Positions 51,207 to 59,366 of a stretch of 64,000 nt of DNA are shown piece after piece (positions within the stretch are counted from its first letter, which is position 1; every line of letters begins with the position of its first letter). Position numbers and translations under genes: made by a program. Source of the stretch: Candidatus Avelusimicrobium intestinale (GTDB taxonomy: Bacteria; Elusimicrobiota; Elusimicrobia; Elusimicrobiales; Elusimicrobiaceae). Below the pieces are notes generated by a model. It was given only the letters and a program-made list of their open reading frames with translations. It was not told the origin of the DNA and ran no database searches. The stretch covers positions 372,001-436,000 of the forward strand of contig CACWYV010000001.1 in assembly GCA_902765225.1 (NCBI GenBank), given 5' to 3'.

Positions 51207-52397
51207 CTAAGATAGTTTTGTTTGATTAGTAGCAGAAGACGGTTGCTGCGTTGGGTGGGGGGAAGAGACCGAGTACAACCGCTTAACGGAAGGATAAACT
51301 TTCAGAAACGCTTCTACGATGTTAGGGTCAAACGCCTGGCCGGCTTGTTCGTTGATGTAAGCCAGGGCTTCCTCGGTTTTCCACGCTTTCTTGTACACGC
51401 GCGACACGCACAAGGCATCAAACACATCGGCTACGGTTACAATGCGGGCTTCCAGTGGGATTTCTTCTCCTTTAAGCCCTTTAGGGTATCCCGAACCGTT
51501 CCATTTTTCGTGGTGGAATAAACTCATCTTATATGCCATTTGTAATACTTTGGAGTGCGCTCCTTCCAGAATGCGTCCGCCGTAAATAGTATGCGATTTC
51601 ATTACTTCAAATTCTTCCGGGGTTAATTTACCGGGTTTAAGTAAAATGTTATCGGCCAGTGCCACTTTGCCAATATCGTGTAACGGACTGGCATTTTTAA
51701 TGAGTTCCGCTTCCGATTTGCTCATCCCCAACGCCAGAGCCAACAGGTAGGAAATAATGCTGATATTTTTGAGGTGTTGGCGGGTGTCGTGTTGGTCGCG
51801 GTATTCGGCGGTGACGGCCAGACGGTAAATCGTTTCCAACTGGGCTACGTGGACTTCCTCGTATAGTTTGGCAATTTCAATGGAACCCGAAGCGAGCGCC
51901 GCTAAAAGCCGTAATAATCCTTCATCGTTTTTATCAAATGGGGTTCCGTCCGATTTATTAGAAGCCTGAAAGACACCTAATACATCACCGGAGTTGTTTT
52001 TAAGCGGAACGGCAATCGTGGCGTGCGTGCGGAAAGCGGTAACGATATCTACGTCCATAGAAAAGCGGGGGTCTTCGTAGGCGTTGGGTAAATTAATGGT
52101 TTGGCCGGTACGGGCAACCAAGGCGATAAAGCCCGCACTGTTAAGAGGGAGGCGGATTTCGGTATGTTCCAGGCCTTTTCCCTGTGCAATTTTGGACCAA
52201 AGTTCGTTGGTGTCTTCGTCTTTGAGGTAAATGGTACAACGACCTACGTCTAACATGTGGGTGATTTGTTGAGCGATAATATCTAGCAGTTTATCCAGGT
52301 GCAATTCGGACGAAATGCGTGCGCCGAAATCTACTAACAAATGTAATTTTTCTTCTGCCGTCAGTTTGCCACTCTGCGCGGGCATGGGTTCTTGCAT
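51207..52397 (-). CDS. GAF and HD-GYP domain protein, probable c-di-GMP phosphodiesterase
   Basis: A 396-aa protein: N-terminal GAF sensor domain (about residues 25-180, GRCTIYLKDEDTNELW ... GVFQASNKSDG) and an HD-GYP domain (about 205-375) with the HDIGKVALADNILLKPGKL core, EFEVMKSHTIYGGRIL, HHEKWNGSGYPKGLKG and ARIVTVADVFDAL. HD-GYP domains hydrolyse cyclic di-GMP. I start at 52397, 4 nt after the stop of the glcF-like gene, with AAAGGTAA upstream. Being in the operon with glycolate oxidase-like genes is unusual and may mean that a carbon-related signal is read by the GAF domain, though nothing shows the ligand. Confidence 0.93.
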   Translation of the reverse strand: MQEPMPAQSGKLTAEEKLHLLVDFGARISSELHLDKLLDIIAQQITHMLDVGRCTIYLKDEDTNELWSKIAQGKGLEHTEIRLPLNSAGFIALVARTGQTINLPNAYEDPRFSMDVDIVTAFRTHATIAVPLKNNSGDVLGVFQASNKSDGTPFDKNDEGLLRLLAALASGSIEIAKLYEEVHVAQLETIYRLAVTAEYRDQHDTRQHLKNISIISYLLALALGMSKSEAELIKNASPLHDIGKVALADNILLKPGKLTPEEFEVMKSHTIYGGRILEGAHSKVLQMAYKMSLFHHEKWNGSGYPKGLKGEEIPLEARIVTVADVFDALCVSRVYKKAWKTEEALAYINEQAGQAFDPNIVEAFLKVYPSVKRLYSVSSPHPTQQPSSATNQTKLS

Positions 52398-52401
52398 GTA
52401 A

Positions 52402-53697
52402 TTACCTTTTTGCGTGTACAATATGTTTCGCTTCTGCCGCCGGATAGAATTGCTTTAGCAAACGATTCATTTCCAAAGCAGCCAGGCCCGATAACGTAAA
52501 AACGCTTTTTGTTTTCGTGCGGGCAATTTTTGCTACCGTTTTGAAATCAATTTCCGCTGCGCGATTGTGCAACGTAAACCCGTAACCGAAAGCCGGAATA
52601 TCTGTATCGGTATAAGAACACTGTACAAAATTTTTTCCAAAAAGGGTAGATAAAATCTGTCGGGCTTGTGTAAAAGGTTTGCCCTGCCGTTCAAATAAAG
52701 CACCACATTCCAACTGTACCCGTTGGCGTGAGGGGACTTTTTCCGTAGCTGGCAGATAGTCAGTTACAAACCGGATTTGAGCGGCAAAACGGCGCGCGCG
52801 TTCTTCCCAGGCAGGTTGTCCGGACAAAACCTGTCCGGCGCGGGTTAGAAAAAGGTAAACATCTATGCTATCTGTAACTAAAGGTAATTTACCGTTTTCG
52901 GTGCGTTCATGGCGCTCTATCAGACGGCATAGCAAGCGGCGGCTTCTGGCCAAGTCGCCGTACACATATTCAAAGAGCCCGCTGGCTGTGTGACGCCAGA
53001 CAAGGACCGGTTGTGGCAACAGCTTGTAAGTGTCGCGGGCTAATTGCGGCAAAATCCATTCCGCTTCCAGAGAGGGAAGGTAGATGCACGCCGGGGGGGT
53101 AACTGCAAAGCGTGCCGCCTGCTTTACAACCGGAAAAAATTTACGTTCCAAAGGAACCACTTGTTCCGGTAATAAATCATCCAACCGGGCCAACCACTTG
53201 AAGGCCGATAGCCGGGTTATCCGCAGCGTGCGCATGATTTGAATAAGGTGGACCTTTCGTAAAAAAATTCCCAGCCGGGCGACAAGAGAAAACAAAAACG
53301 GATGTGAACCGCGCAGTTGCAAGAAAGATTGCAAGAACGAAGGCAATACGGATAAACGCAACATCCGGCGCATTTCCAACACGTGCTCGGCGGTGGGGAT
53401 GTCTCCGGCGCACATCTGTTTACAGCGGCCGCATAATGTGCAAGATTCCAGTAAGGCCAGCAATGTTTTATCCGCTAACGAAGGTTTGATTTTTTGCTCC
53501 AACCATAAGCGCAGTAATTGGTTGCGGCCCCGCGGAGAAGTTGTTTCCCGAGGAAGAATTTGGTAAATCGGGCATACCGGTGCGCACATGCCGCAACGGT
53601 TGCAGTAGGAGACGGAATCGTATAGGTTGCGTTCGCCCATAGCCGTATGAATTTGATGTAATTGGTGCATGGATGTGTCTGTTTTGGGAGAGGTCAT
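52402..53697 (-). CDS. GlcF-like iron-sulfur protein with degenerate C-terminal domain
   Basis: A 431-aa partner of the FAD protein encoded upstream. Two N-terminal ferredoxin motifs, CNRCGMCAPVCPIY and CTLCGRCKQMCAGDIPT, should hold 4Fe-4S clusters. Typical GlcF and related subunits then carry two CCG domains with CxCCGxxG-type ligands; I find no CCG motif in the last 300 residues, only isolated cysteines, so the electron-passing site there is changed or lost. The start overlaps the upstream stop by 4 nt (ATGA), giving close coupling. Probably membrane-associated electron transfer from a 2-hydroxyacid. Confidence 0.85.
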   Translation of the reverse strand: MTSPKTDTSMHQLHQIHTAMGERNLYDSVSYCNRCGMCAPVCPIYQILPRETTSPRGRNQLLRLWLEQKIKPSLADKTLLALLESCTLCGRCKQMCAGDIPTAEHVLEMRRMLRLSVLPSFLQSFLQLRGSHPFLFSLVARLGIFLRKVHLIQIMRTLRITRLSAFKWLARLDDLLPEQVVPLERKFFPVVKQAARFAVTPPACIYLPSLEAEWILPQLARDTYKLLPQPVLVWRHTASGLFEYVYGDLARSRRLLCRLIERHERTENGKLPLVTDSIDVYLFLTRAGQVLSGQPAWEERARRFAAQIRFVTDYLPATEKVPSRQRVQLECGALFERQGKPFTQARQILSTLFGKNFVQCSYTDTDIPAFGYGFTLHNRAAEIDFKTVAKIARTKTKSVFTLSGLAALEMNRLLKQFYPAAEAKHIVHAKR

Positions 53698-55682
53698 CGG
53701 GTTTCCTCCTGAGGCCAGGCAAACACGTTATACGGGTCTACTTCCCGCTTGACGGCATTCCACAAGGGACTTTTTACGAGCGGTTGCGCAGGTAATGGGG
53801 ATAATACCGTGCACGGCAGCGCATAGATTTTGAACGTTAGTTCCGTTACCATTCCCAACGTTCCCTGCGCCCCGGCAAAAAGCCGTATCAAATTATATCC
53901 GGCCGCGTTTTTGGTTAATTTCCCGCCATAGCGCACACTGGAACCGTCTGCCAGTAATGCCCGAATGCCTGTTACGTGGGCGTAAAACCCCGGGAAACAG
54001 CCGGATGAAAAAGCTCCGCCCAGGGTGCCGGGTAGATCCGGTAAGACACTATACACCCCGTGCGAACGGAGCGTTTGCACCAAGGTGTGCAAAGGCACGC
54101 CCGCTTGAGCCATGACCATATAATTGGTCAAATCAATGTGAATAATGCGGTTGAGCCCTAGTGTGGAAAGGGCGGGTTTGGTAGTTTGGAAAACTAAATT
54201 TCTCCCGGTAACGACTACGGAACGGCGTTCCTGCTGCGCTTTTTTAATTTGTTCGGATAATTGCAATAATTCCCCGGTTAGCGGAGCAGTAGTGCCGGCG
54301 GTTTTCAGATAATCGGGCGGAATAATTTTTAAAGGGTTGGCCAACCCTTCCGGGTCAAAGGCGCGTTTGATACGGGCAAATAGATCCAAAGTAGCGCGGC
54401 TATACAAGTAAATCATCCGGTCACGTTTTTCTAAACCAATGCCGTGTTCGCCTGAAATAGTCCCGCCTTGTTCAATGCAGGATTGCAGTATGCCATGAAC
54501 GGCTTGGCGCACCTGATTGGTGCGGACCGTATCACGCTCATCAAAGATAATTTGCGGATGAAAATTGCCGTCCCCCGCATGAAAAAGCAAGCTGGCCTTC
54601 ACTTGGTGCCGGTGTAGAATTTCGCGCACTTGTAACAAGGTGCGCGGCAGTTGACTGCGCGGAACGGTACCGTCGCAGACCAGTACGTTGGGAGCCAACC
54701 GGGCCATTACAGCATAGGCAGCGCGGCGGCCTCTCCACAAACGGGCTCTTTCTTCCTCGTTGTTGGCCGGGATAAATTGTTGGGCTTGGTTCGCGCGGCA
54801 GACAGCTTGTAAAATTTTTTCCTCCTGGCCCAATAATTCCGGGGCATTGTCCAATTCCAGTAATAACACGGCTTGGGCATCTATCGGATATCCGGCTCGG
54901 GCAAAAGATTCAATGGCCCGGGCAGTCAATTGGTCCATGGCTTCCATGCAACGGGCAATCACGCCCCGCGCGACCAAATCGGAAACGGCTTGTACGCACG
55001 ATTCTAACGAGGGAAATGTAATTAAATACGTTTTAACGGTGACGGGTAACGGTAAAATTTTTACCTTTATCCGGGTGACAATTCCTAAGGTTCCTTCGCT
55101 ACCGGTTAACACGCCAATCCAATCCGGGCCGGTTGTTTTCCGTTCCAGCAGCAGTGTCTCCCCGTTGGGAAGGACTACTTCCGCAGCCAAAATATGGTCC
55201 AGTGTGCCGCCGTATTTCAAGCACCGGGCTCCGCTGGCATTTTGAGCCATATTCCCGCCGATAGTACACGCTTTACTGCTGGCCGGATCCGGCGCGTAGA
55301 AAAATCCCAACGGTCGCAAATCGTGTTGCAATTGTTCGGTGATGACGCCCGGTTCCACCCACGCACATTGGTTTTTAGTATCAATTTCTATGATGTGATT
55401 TAACGGAGCCAAATTCAGTATCGCTCCGCCGGAAGGCGCACTGCAACTTCCTGCGTGGTTAGTAGCCGCGGAACGCGCGACGAACGGAATGTGAAACTTA
55501 TATAGAATTTTGACAATGGCAGCCACCTGCTCCGTGCGCTCTACCGTTATTACCAGGTCCGGTTTGCCGCGCGAAAGCGAACAATCATAGGAATTGAGCA
55601 ATAAAGCCAGTTCATCCGTTTGCACATTGGATGACCCTACCTCTTGTTTCAAAGCTAATTTGGCTTCCAAAGGAATCAGCAT
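53694..55682 (-). CDS. GlcD-GlcE fusion, FAD-linked 2-hydroxyacid dehydrogenase
   Basis: A 662-aa flavoprotein. Residues 1-465 are GlcD-like: an FAD-binding type 4 domain (ARSAATNHAGSCSAPSGGAIL, GGNMAQNASGARCLKYG, LTGSEGTLGIVTRIKVKIL) and the FAD-oxidase C-terminal domain (LFHAGDGNFHPQIIFD, GTISGEHGIGLEKR). Residues about 475-640 are a second, GlcE-like FAD-binding region (MVMAQAGVPLHTLVQTL, LPDLPGTLGGAFSSG, GGKLTKNAAGYNLIRLFAGAQGTLGMVTELTFKI). In E. coli GlcD and GlcE are separate subunits of glycolate oxidase. Here they form one chain, with GlcF next. Substrate (glycolate, lactate or other) is not decided by sequence. Confidence 0.9.
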   Translation of the reverse strand: MLIPLEAKLALKQEVGSSNVQTDELALLLNSYDCSLSRGKPDLVITVERTEQVAAIVKILYKFHIPFVARSAATNHAGSCSAPSGGAILNLAPLNHIIEIDTKNQCAWVEPGVITEQLQHDLRPLGFFYAPDPASSKACTIGGNMAQNASGARCLKYGGTLDHILAAEVVLPNGETLLLERKTTGPDWIGVLTGSEGTLGIVTRIKVKILPLPVTVKTYLITFPSLESCVQAVSDLVARGVIARCMEAMDQLTARAIESFARAGYPIDAQAVLLLELDNAPELLGQEEKILQAVCRANQAQQFIPANNEEERARLWRGRRAAYAVMARLAPNVLVCDGTVPRSQLPRTLLQVREILHRHQVKASLLFHAGDGNFHPQIIFDERDTVRTNQVRQAVHGILQSCIEQGGTISGEHGIGLEKRDRMIYLYSRATLDLFARIKRAFDPEGLANPLKIIPPDYLKTAGTTAPLTGELLQLSEQIKKAQQERRSVVVTGRNLVFQTTKPALSTLGLNRIIHIDLTNYMVMAQAGVPLHTLVQTLRSHGVYSVLPDLPGTLGGAFSSGCFPGFYAHVTGIRALLADGSSVRYGGKLTKNAAGYNLIRLFAGAQGTLGMVTELTFKIYALPCTVLSPLPAQPLVKSPLWNAVKREVDPYNVFAWPQEETR

Positions 55683-55741
55683 ACACAGTATATCTTCTGT
55701 TTAAATTTGCTACACTATATTATATTATTTGTGCGGGCAAA

Positions 55742-56536
55742 ATGTTTATGTTCTCATCCAAAAAGAAGAAACGCTTGGTGGTAGTAGGAGACATCCACGG
55801 TCAGTTTGAGCCGTTTGTGTCTATCTTGCAGCATGCCAAACTGATTGACGATAAACTCAATTGGACGGGCTCGCACGATTCGCTGATTCAAATGGGGGAT
55901 GTGTTTGACCGCGGGCCCCGGGCCAAAGAGGCGGATGAACTGTTGGATAAAATCCAAAAGCAAGCAGCGAATTCCAGCGGGGAAGTAATTCGTTTGGTGG
56001 GAAATCACGAATTAGAAATTTTACTATCCAATTTCTCCATTTCCGGTTTAAAAGGGGAAGAAGCCGTTGCCTTGCGTGATAAATTGACGGAGAAAGTATT
56101 ATCCGGCGAATGGCGCGGAGCATACGCCTACAAAGGTTTTCTGTTTACCCACGCGGGGGTAACGCGGCGGTTGTATAAAATTTTTCAAATGCAGTTGGAA
56201 GATGCCAACGCGTACAACGTAGCCGTGTTAATCAATTTAATTTTCCGGGAATCTATTAAACATCAGTTCTTCAAACACCCTATTTTCAATATCAGTGTCA
56301 GCCGTAGCGGTATGGATAAATTCGGTGGAATTTTTTGGGAGGATCTAACGGACTTGGTTCACTCGTATACCCAAAGTCCGATATGGCAGGTGATCGGTCA
56401 TACGCAGGTGGACCATATTGTGGTGGATTCCAAGTCTCATTTCATCCCTGTGGATGTAGGACTGCACCGGAAAATGCAGTACATCGTTATTGAAGATACC
56501 GACCGTCCGCTCATTTGCGAAGTTCCCCGTCCGTAA
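55742..56536 (+). CDS. PPP-like metallophosphoesterase
   Basis: A calcineurin-type metallophosphoesterase of the Ser/Thr protein phosphatase superfamily, 264 aa. Motifs: VVVGDIHGQFEPF, QMGDVFDRGPRAKEADELL, RLVGNHELEIL, FTHAGVT and IGHTQVDHIVV, covering all metal ligands (Asp, His, Asp, Asn, His, His). It resembles bacterial Shewanella-like protein phosphatases. I take the ATG at 55742 (a second is two codons later); upstream frame extension is the intergenic region shared with the divergent glcDE gene. A TATATT-rich promoter lies 15-30 nt upstream. Substrate unknown. Confidence 0.85.
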   Translation: MFMFSSKKKKRLVVVGDIHGQFEPFVSILQHAKLIDDKLNWTGSHDSLIQMGDVFDRGPRAKEADELLDKIQKQAANSSGEVIRLVGNHELEILLSNFSISGLKGEEAVALRDKLTEKVLSGEWRGAYAYKGFLFTHAGVTRRLYKIFQMQLEDANAYNVAVLINLIFRESIKHQFFKHPIFNISVSRSGMDKFGGIFWEDLTDLVHSYTQSPIWQVIGHTQVDHIVVDSKSHFIPVDVGLHRKMQYIVIEDTDRPLICEVPRP

Positions 56537-56559
56537 AATTTCTTTCCGTTCCGACGACT

Positions 56560-57126
56560 ATGGGATACCGAAAATTACTTGTACTTTCTTGCTGTGCGCC
56601 GTGTTCCTGTGCTGCTATTAAACATCTTGTGCAAAGCGGTACGGCGGTGACGGTGCTATTTTATAATCCCAATATTTTCCCGCAAACCGAATATGAAAAA
56701 CGGCGTGACGAACAAGCGCGCGTATGCCGGGCCTTGGGCGCACAGTTTGCGGAACTCCCGTATGAACCTGCGGTATGGGAGAAAGCCGTTTGCGGTTTGG
56801 AAAATGAACCGGAACGCGGGAAGCGGTGTGCGGTGTGTTTTTATATGCGTTTATGCAAGGCGCAGGAATATGCCAAAGAACATCATTTTGATGCGTTGAC
56901 TTCGGTGTTGGGGGTATCGCGTTATAAAGATTTAGGACAAGTCAACGCGGCTGCCCGCCGGGCTTGGATAAAGGTGGGAAAACCTTATTGGGCACGGGAT
57001 TGGCGCAAAGACGGGTTGGAAGAATTGCGCCGTGCGCTCATCAAAGAATTTCAGTTGTATCAGCAAACGTACTGCGGCTGCAAGTATAGCCGGGCGAACC
57101 GACCGGGTAAGCCGCTTCAGCAATAG
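56560..57126 (+). CDS. queH: Epoxyqueuosine reductase QueH
   Basis: QueH (former DUF208) converts epoxyqueuosine to queuosine in tRNA, using a 4Fe-4S cluster and a second metal site; it replaces QueG in anaerobes. The 188-aa protein has the CCAPCSCAAI pair, VLFYNPNIFPQTEYEKRRDEQ, RCAVCFYMRL and the C-terminal TYCGCKYS. I start at 56560 (MGYRKLLVL), 23 nt after the previous stop, because the conserved sequence begins there. It follows the phosphoesterase in the same direction. Confidence 0.93.
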   Translation: MGYRKLLVLSCCAPCSCAAIKHLVQSGTAVTVLFYNPNIFPQTEYEKRRDEQARVCRALGAQFAELPYEPAVWEKAVCGLENEPERGKRCAVCFYMRLCKAQEYAKEHHFDALTSVLGVSRYKDLGQVNAAARRAWIKVGKPYWARDWRKDGLEELRRALIKEFQLYQQTYCGCKYSRANRPGKPLQQ

Positions 57127-57157
57127 TTGAGAATCAGATAGCCGAATTTAGATGTGA

Positions 57158-58258
57158 TTAACCAAACAACTCTTTAAAAAAACTTTTCTTGCCGCCTGTT
57201 TCTTTGGCCAGTTCTTCCAAAAGTTCTTTTTGCCGGGTCGTTGGTTTTTTGGGTACTTCAATTTGGATGTTGACCCGCAAATCCCCAAATCCTTTCTTGC
57301 CGAGTTTGGGCATCCCGTTACCTTGCATTTTTAATACGGAACCAAATTGCGTGCCTTTGGGAATATCCAGTTCCACTTCTTTGCCTTCAATAGTAGGTAC
57401 TTTGATGCTACCGCCCAGCACGGCCTGCGGATACGTGATTTGTGCATCTAAAACTAGATCGTCGCCTTCGCGGCGGAAAATTTTATGTTCTTTAACGTGT
57501 ACTTCTACATACAAATCACCAAAGCCGCCGCCGTTTGTGCCAATATCTCCGCCGTTGGATACACGCAACGTAACCCCGCTGCGTACACCGGCGGGAACTT
57601 TCACCGTAATCTTTTCTTTGACCCGTTGGGTACCGCTGCCTCGGCAAGCGCTGCACGGTTTTTCCACAACCGTTCCTCTGCCGCCACAGTCGGGGCAGAC
57701 TTGACGCATGCTGAAAAATCCTTGGGAGTACGTTACTACACCGGATCCTCCGCACGAGCGGCATGTTTTGCGCGCACTTCCCGGTGCGGCCCCGGATCCG
57801 TCACAGGCGGAACAGTTATCCAGACGGGTATATTCCACGGGGATTTCTTTGCCGGCAAATGCTTCTTCCAACGTGAGGGTAACATCCCATTTTAGATCTT
57901 CCCCGCGTTGGGGCCGCGGCGCACCGCGGCGCGTACCGCCAAAACCGCCACCAAAGACGTCACCAAATACAGAACTGAAAATGTCGCCGATGTCCCCAAA
58001 ACCGTTGGCATTAAATCCGCCAAATCCACCGGCTCCGGCTACGCCTTCATGACCGTATTGGTCGTACATTTGCTTTTTTTGCGGGTCGGACAAGACGGAA
58101 AACGCCTCATTGACTTTCTTAAACTGCTCCTCGGCTTGTTTGTCGCCGGGGTTGCGGTCGGGGTGATATTTCATGGCCTGTTTGCGAAAGGCCGATTTGA
58201 TTTCTGACTCGGTGGCGCTACGCTCAATGCCGAGGATTTTGTAATAGTCTTCTTTCAT
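57158..58258 (-). CDS. dnaJ: Chaperone DnaJ
   Basis: A 366-aa type I J-protein: J domain with HPDRN (about residues 30-36), a G/F-rich region, the zinc domain with four CxxCxGxG repeats (CSACDGSG, CRSCGGSG, CPDCGGRG, CSACRGSG) and the C-terminal substrate domains. It stimulates DnaK. dnaK and grpE are not in this window. I take the ATG at 58258 (MKEDYYKILG) as in the family; an ATG four codons upstream (58270) is also possible and has a TATAGT box about 15 nt before it. No CIRCE repeat is seen. Confidence 0.95.
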   Translation of the reverse strand: MKEDYYKILGIERSATESEIKSAFRKQAMKYHPDRNPGDKQAEEQFKKVNEAFSVLSDPQKKQMYDQYGHEGVAGAGGFGGFNANGFGDIGDIFSSVFGDVFGGGFGGTRRGAPRPQRGEDLKWDVTLTLEEAFAGKEIPVEYTRLDNCSACDGSGAAPGSARKTCRSCGGSGVVTYSQGFFSMRQVCPDCGGRGTVVEKPCSACRGSGTQRVKEKITVKVPAGVRSGVTLRVSNGGDIGTNGGGFGDLYVEVHVKEHKIFRREGDDLVLDAQITYPQAVLGGSIKVPTIEGKEVELDIPKGTQFGSVLKMQGNGMPKLGKKGFGDLRVNIQIEVPKKPTTRQKELLEELAKETGGKKSFFKELFG

Positions 58259-58376
58259 GGTTGTGGGCATATGTAAAATCTATATACTATATTCTATTAA
58301 ATTTTGGGCTTTTGGTAAAAATAGTATAATTAACGTATCCTCTGTGGGTGGAGGGTATTTCTTCCAAAAAGTGATT

Positions 58377-58404
58377 TTGTTTCCCCCTTCATTTATGCTA
58401 TAAT
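58377..58404 (+). promoter_or_regulatory. Promoter of rplU-rpmA-obgE
   Basis: TTGTTT (58377) and TATAAT (58399-58404) with 16-nt spacing, and an extended -10 (ATGCTATAAT). Transcription would begin at about 58411, directly at the leader hairpin. Confidence 0.65.
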
Positions 58405-58410
58405 TATAGT

Positions 58411-58441
58411 AGCGAAATTTCCCTAAACGGAAAATTTCGCT
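58411..58441 (+). promoter_or_regulatory. Leader hairpin of rplU
   Basis: AGCGAAATTTTCC-like pairing: AGCGAAATTTcCC with GGaAAATTTCGCT, about 11 bp around TAAAC, forming the first 31 nt of the predicted mRNA, 12 nt before the ATG. It could stabilise the message or serve feedback by bL21; known bL21 leaders are in other phyla. Confidence 0.4.
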
Positions 58442-58452
58442 GGAAAAAACTT

Positions 58453-58761
58453 ATGTACGCAATTATTGAAACTGGTGGAAAACAGTACTGGGTAAAACCC
58501 GGTCAAGATCTGCAGGTTGAAAAACTGGACGCGAAAGCGGGAGACACCGTAGAACTGAAAGTTCTGTGGGCCGCTGACGAAGACAGTACCTCAGCAGATA
58601 CCAAAGCCGCGCAAGCGGCCAAGGTCACCGCTCAGGTGGTTAAACATCTGAGAGGTCAAAAAGTGATTGTCTATAAACGTCGCCCGAAAAAAGGGTACGA
58701 ACGCACCCAAGGGCACAGACAATACTTAACGCAAATTAAAATCACGGATATCCAGTTATAA
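58453..58761 (+). CDS. rplU: 50S ribosomal protein bL21
   Basis: A 102-aa bL21: MYAIIETGGKQYWVKPGQDLQVEKL, VTAQVVKHLRGQKVIVYKRRPKKGYERTQGHRQYLTQIKI. First gene of rplU-rpmA-obgE, a widely conserved order. No strong ribosome binding site (TGGAAAAAAC) precedes it. Confidence 0.97.
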   Translation: MYAIIETGGKQYWVKPGQDLQVEKLDAKAGDTVELKVLWAADEDSTSADTKAAQAAKVTAQVVKHLRGQKVIVYKRRPKKGYERTQGHRQYLTQIKITDIQL

Positions 58762-58776
58762 ATCGGGAGATAAACC

Positions 58777-59151
58777 ATGGCACATACAAAAGCACAAGGT
58801 TCTTCCTCTAACGGAAGAGACAGCCACGGCCAACGTTTAGGTATTAAACGCTACGGCTCCCAGTTTGTAAATGCTGGGGAAATCATCGTGCGCCAGCGTG
58901 GTACCAAATTCTTGCCCGGTACCAATGTTACGCGCAGCAGTGATGACAGCCTTTTCGCCCGCGTAAGCGGTGTGGTTACCTTTGAATGGGTAAGAAGAGG
59001 CAAACAACAAATTTCCGTGTACCCCAAAGTTGCGGAAACCAAAGCAGCCAAAAAAGCGCCTGTAAAAAAAGCGGCGGCCAAAAAGCCCGCTGCCAAAAAG
59101 GCACCCGCTAAAAAAGCAGCCAAACCGGCCGCCGAGAAAGCGGACAAATAA
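58777..59151 (+). CDS. rpmA: 50S ribosomal protein bL27 with Lys/Ala-rich tail
   Basis: The first 86 residues are bL27 ([31 protein letters not shown] ... [20 protein letters not shown]), whose N-terminus reaches the peptidyl transferase centre. The usual length is 84-94 aa, but this protein is 124 aa: a tail of about 36 residues made of KKA/AKK/PAKKA repeats resembles the C-terminus of histone H1-like proteins. GGAGA lies upstream of the ATG. A terminator follows. Confidence 0.95.
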   Translation: MAHTKAQGSSSNGRDSHGQRLGIKRYGSQFVNAGEIIVRQRGTKFLPGTNVTRSSDDSLFARVSGVVTFEWVRRGKQQISVYPKVAETKAAKKAPVKKAAAKKPAAKKAPAKKAAKPAAEKADK

Positions 59152-59165
59152 ATTTTTGGCCATAC

Positions 59166-59196
59166 AAAGCGGCAGGGGTTATCCTGCCGCTTTTTT
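59166..59196 (+). terminator. Terminator or attenuator between rpmA and the small ORF
   Basis: AAAGCGGCAGG/CCTGCCGCTTT, an 11-bp stem with a GGTTAT loop and a T-run, lies between rpmA and the downstream obgE. If obgE is cotranscribed it must be read through, so the hairpin would set the ratio of ribosomal protein to Obg messages. Confidence 0.85.
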
Positions 59197-59199
59197 GTT

Positions 59200-59358
59200 A
59201 TGAAACAGGAAGATTTACACGTCGTACAAGATGAATGGGCTTACAACGCCACTAAAACAAGCGCACGCACGAAGGTCAAACGTACGCGTGCGAAGGCCAA
59301 GCGGCGTTTGTCCAAAAAGTTAATCGCTGCCGAACTGGCAAACACGCAAGGTAAGTAG
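59200..59358 (+). CDS. Small basic protein, 52 aa, unrecognised
   Basis: An open frame of 52 codons from an ATG directly after the T-run of the terminator to a TAG 8 nt before obgE. The product starts MKQEDLHVVQDEWAYNATK and continues SARTKVKRTRAKAKRRLSKKLIAAELANTQGK, with about 14 Lys/Arg and an acidic N-terminus. Its composition matches nucleic-acid- or ribosome-binding small proteins. No ribosome binding site is visible ahead of the ATG, which lowers confidence, but it fills the gap exactly and its codon use resembles the neighbours. Function unknown. Confidence 0.55.
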   Translation: MKQEDLHVVQDEWAYNATKTSARTKVKRTRAKAKRRLSKKLIAAELANTQGK

Positions 59359-59366
59359 AGGGATCT

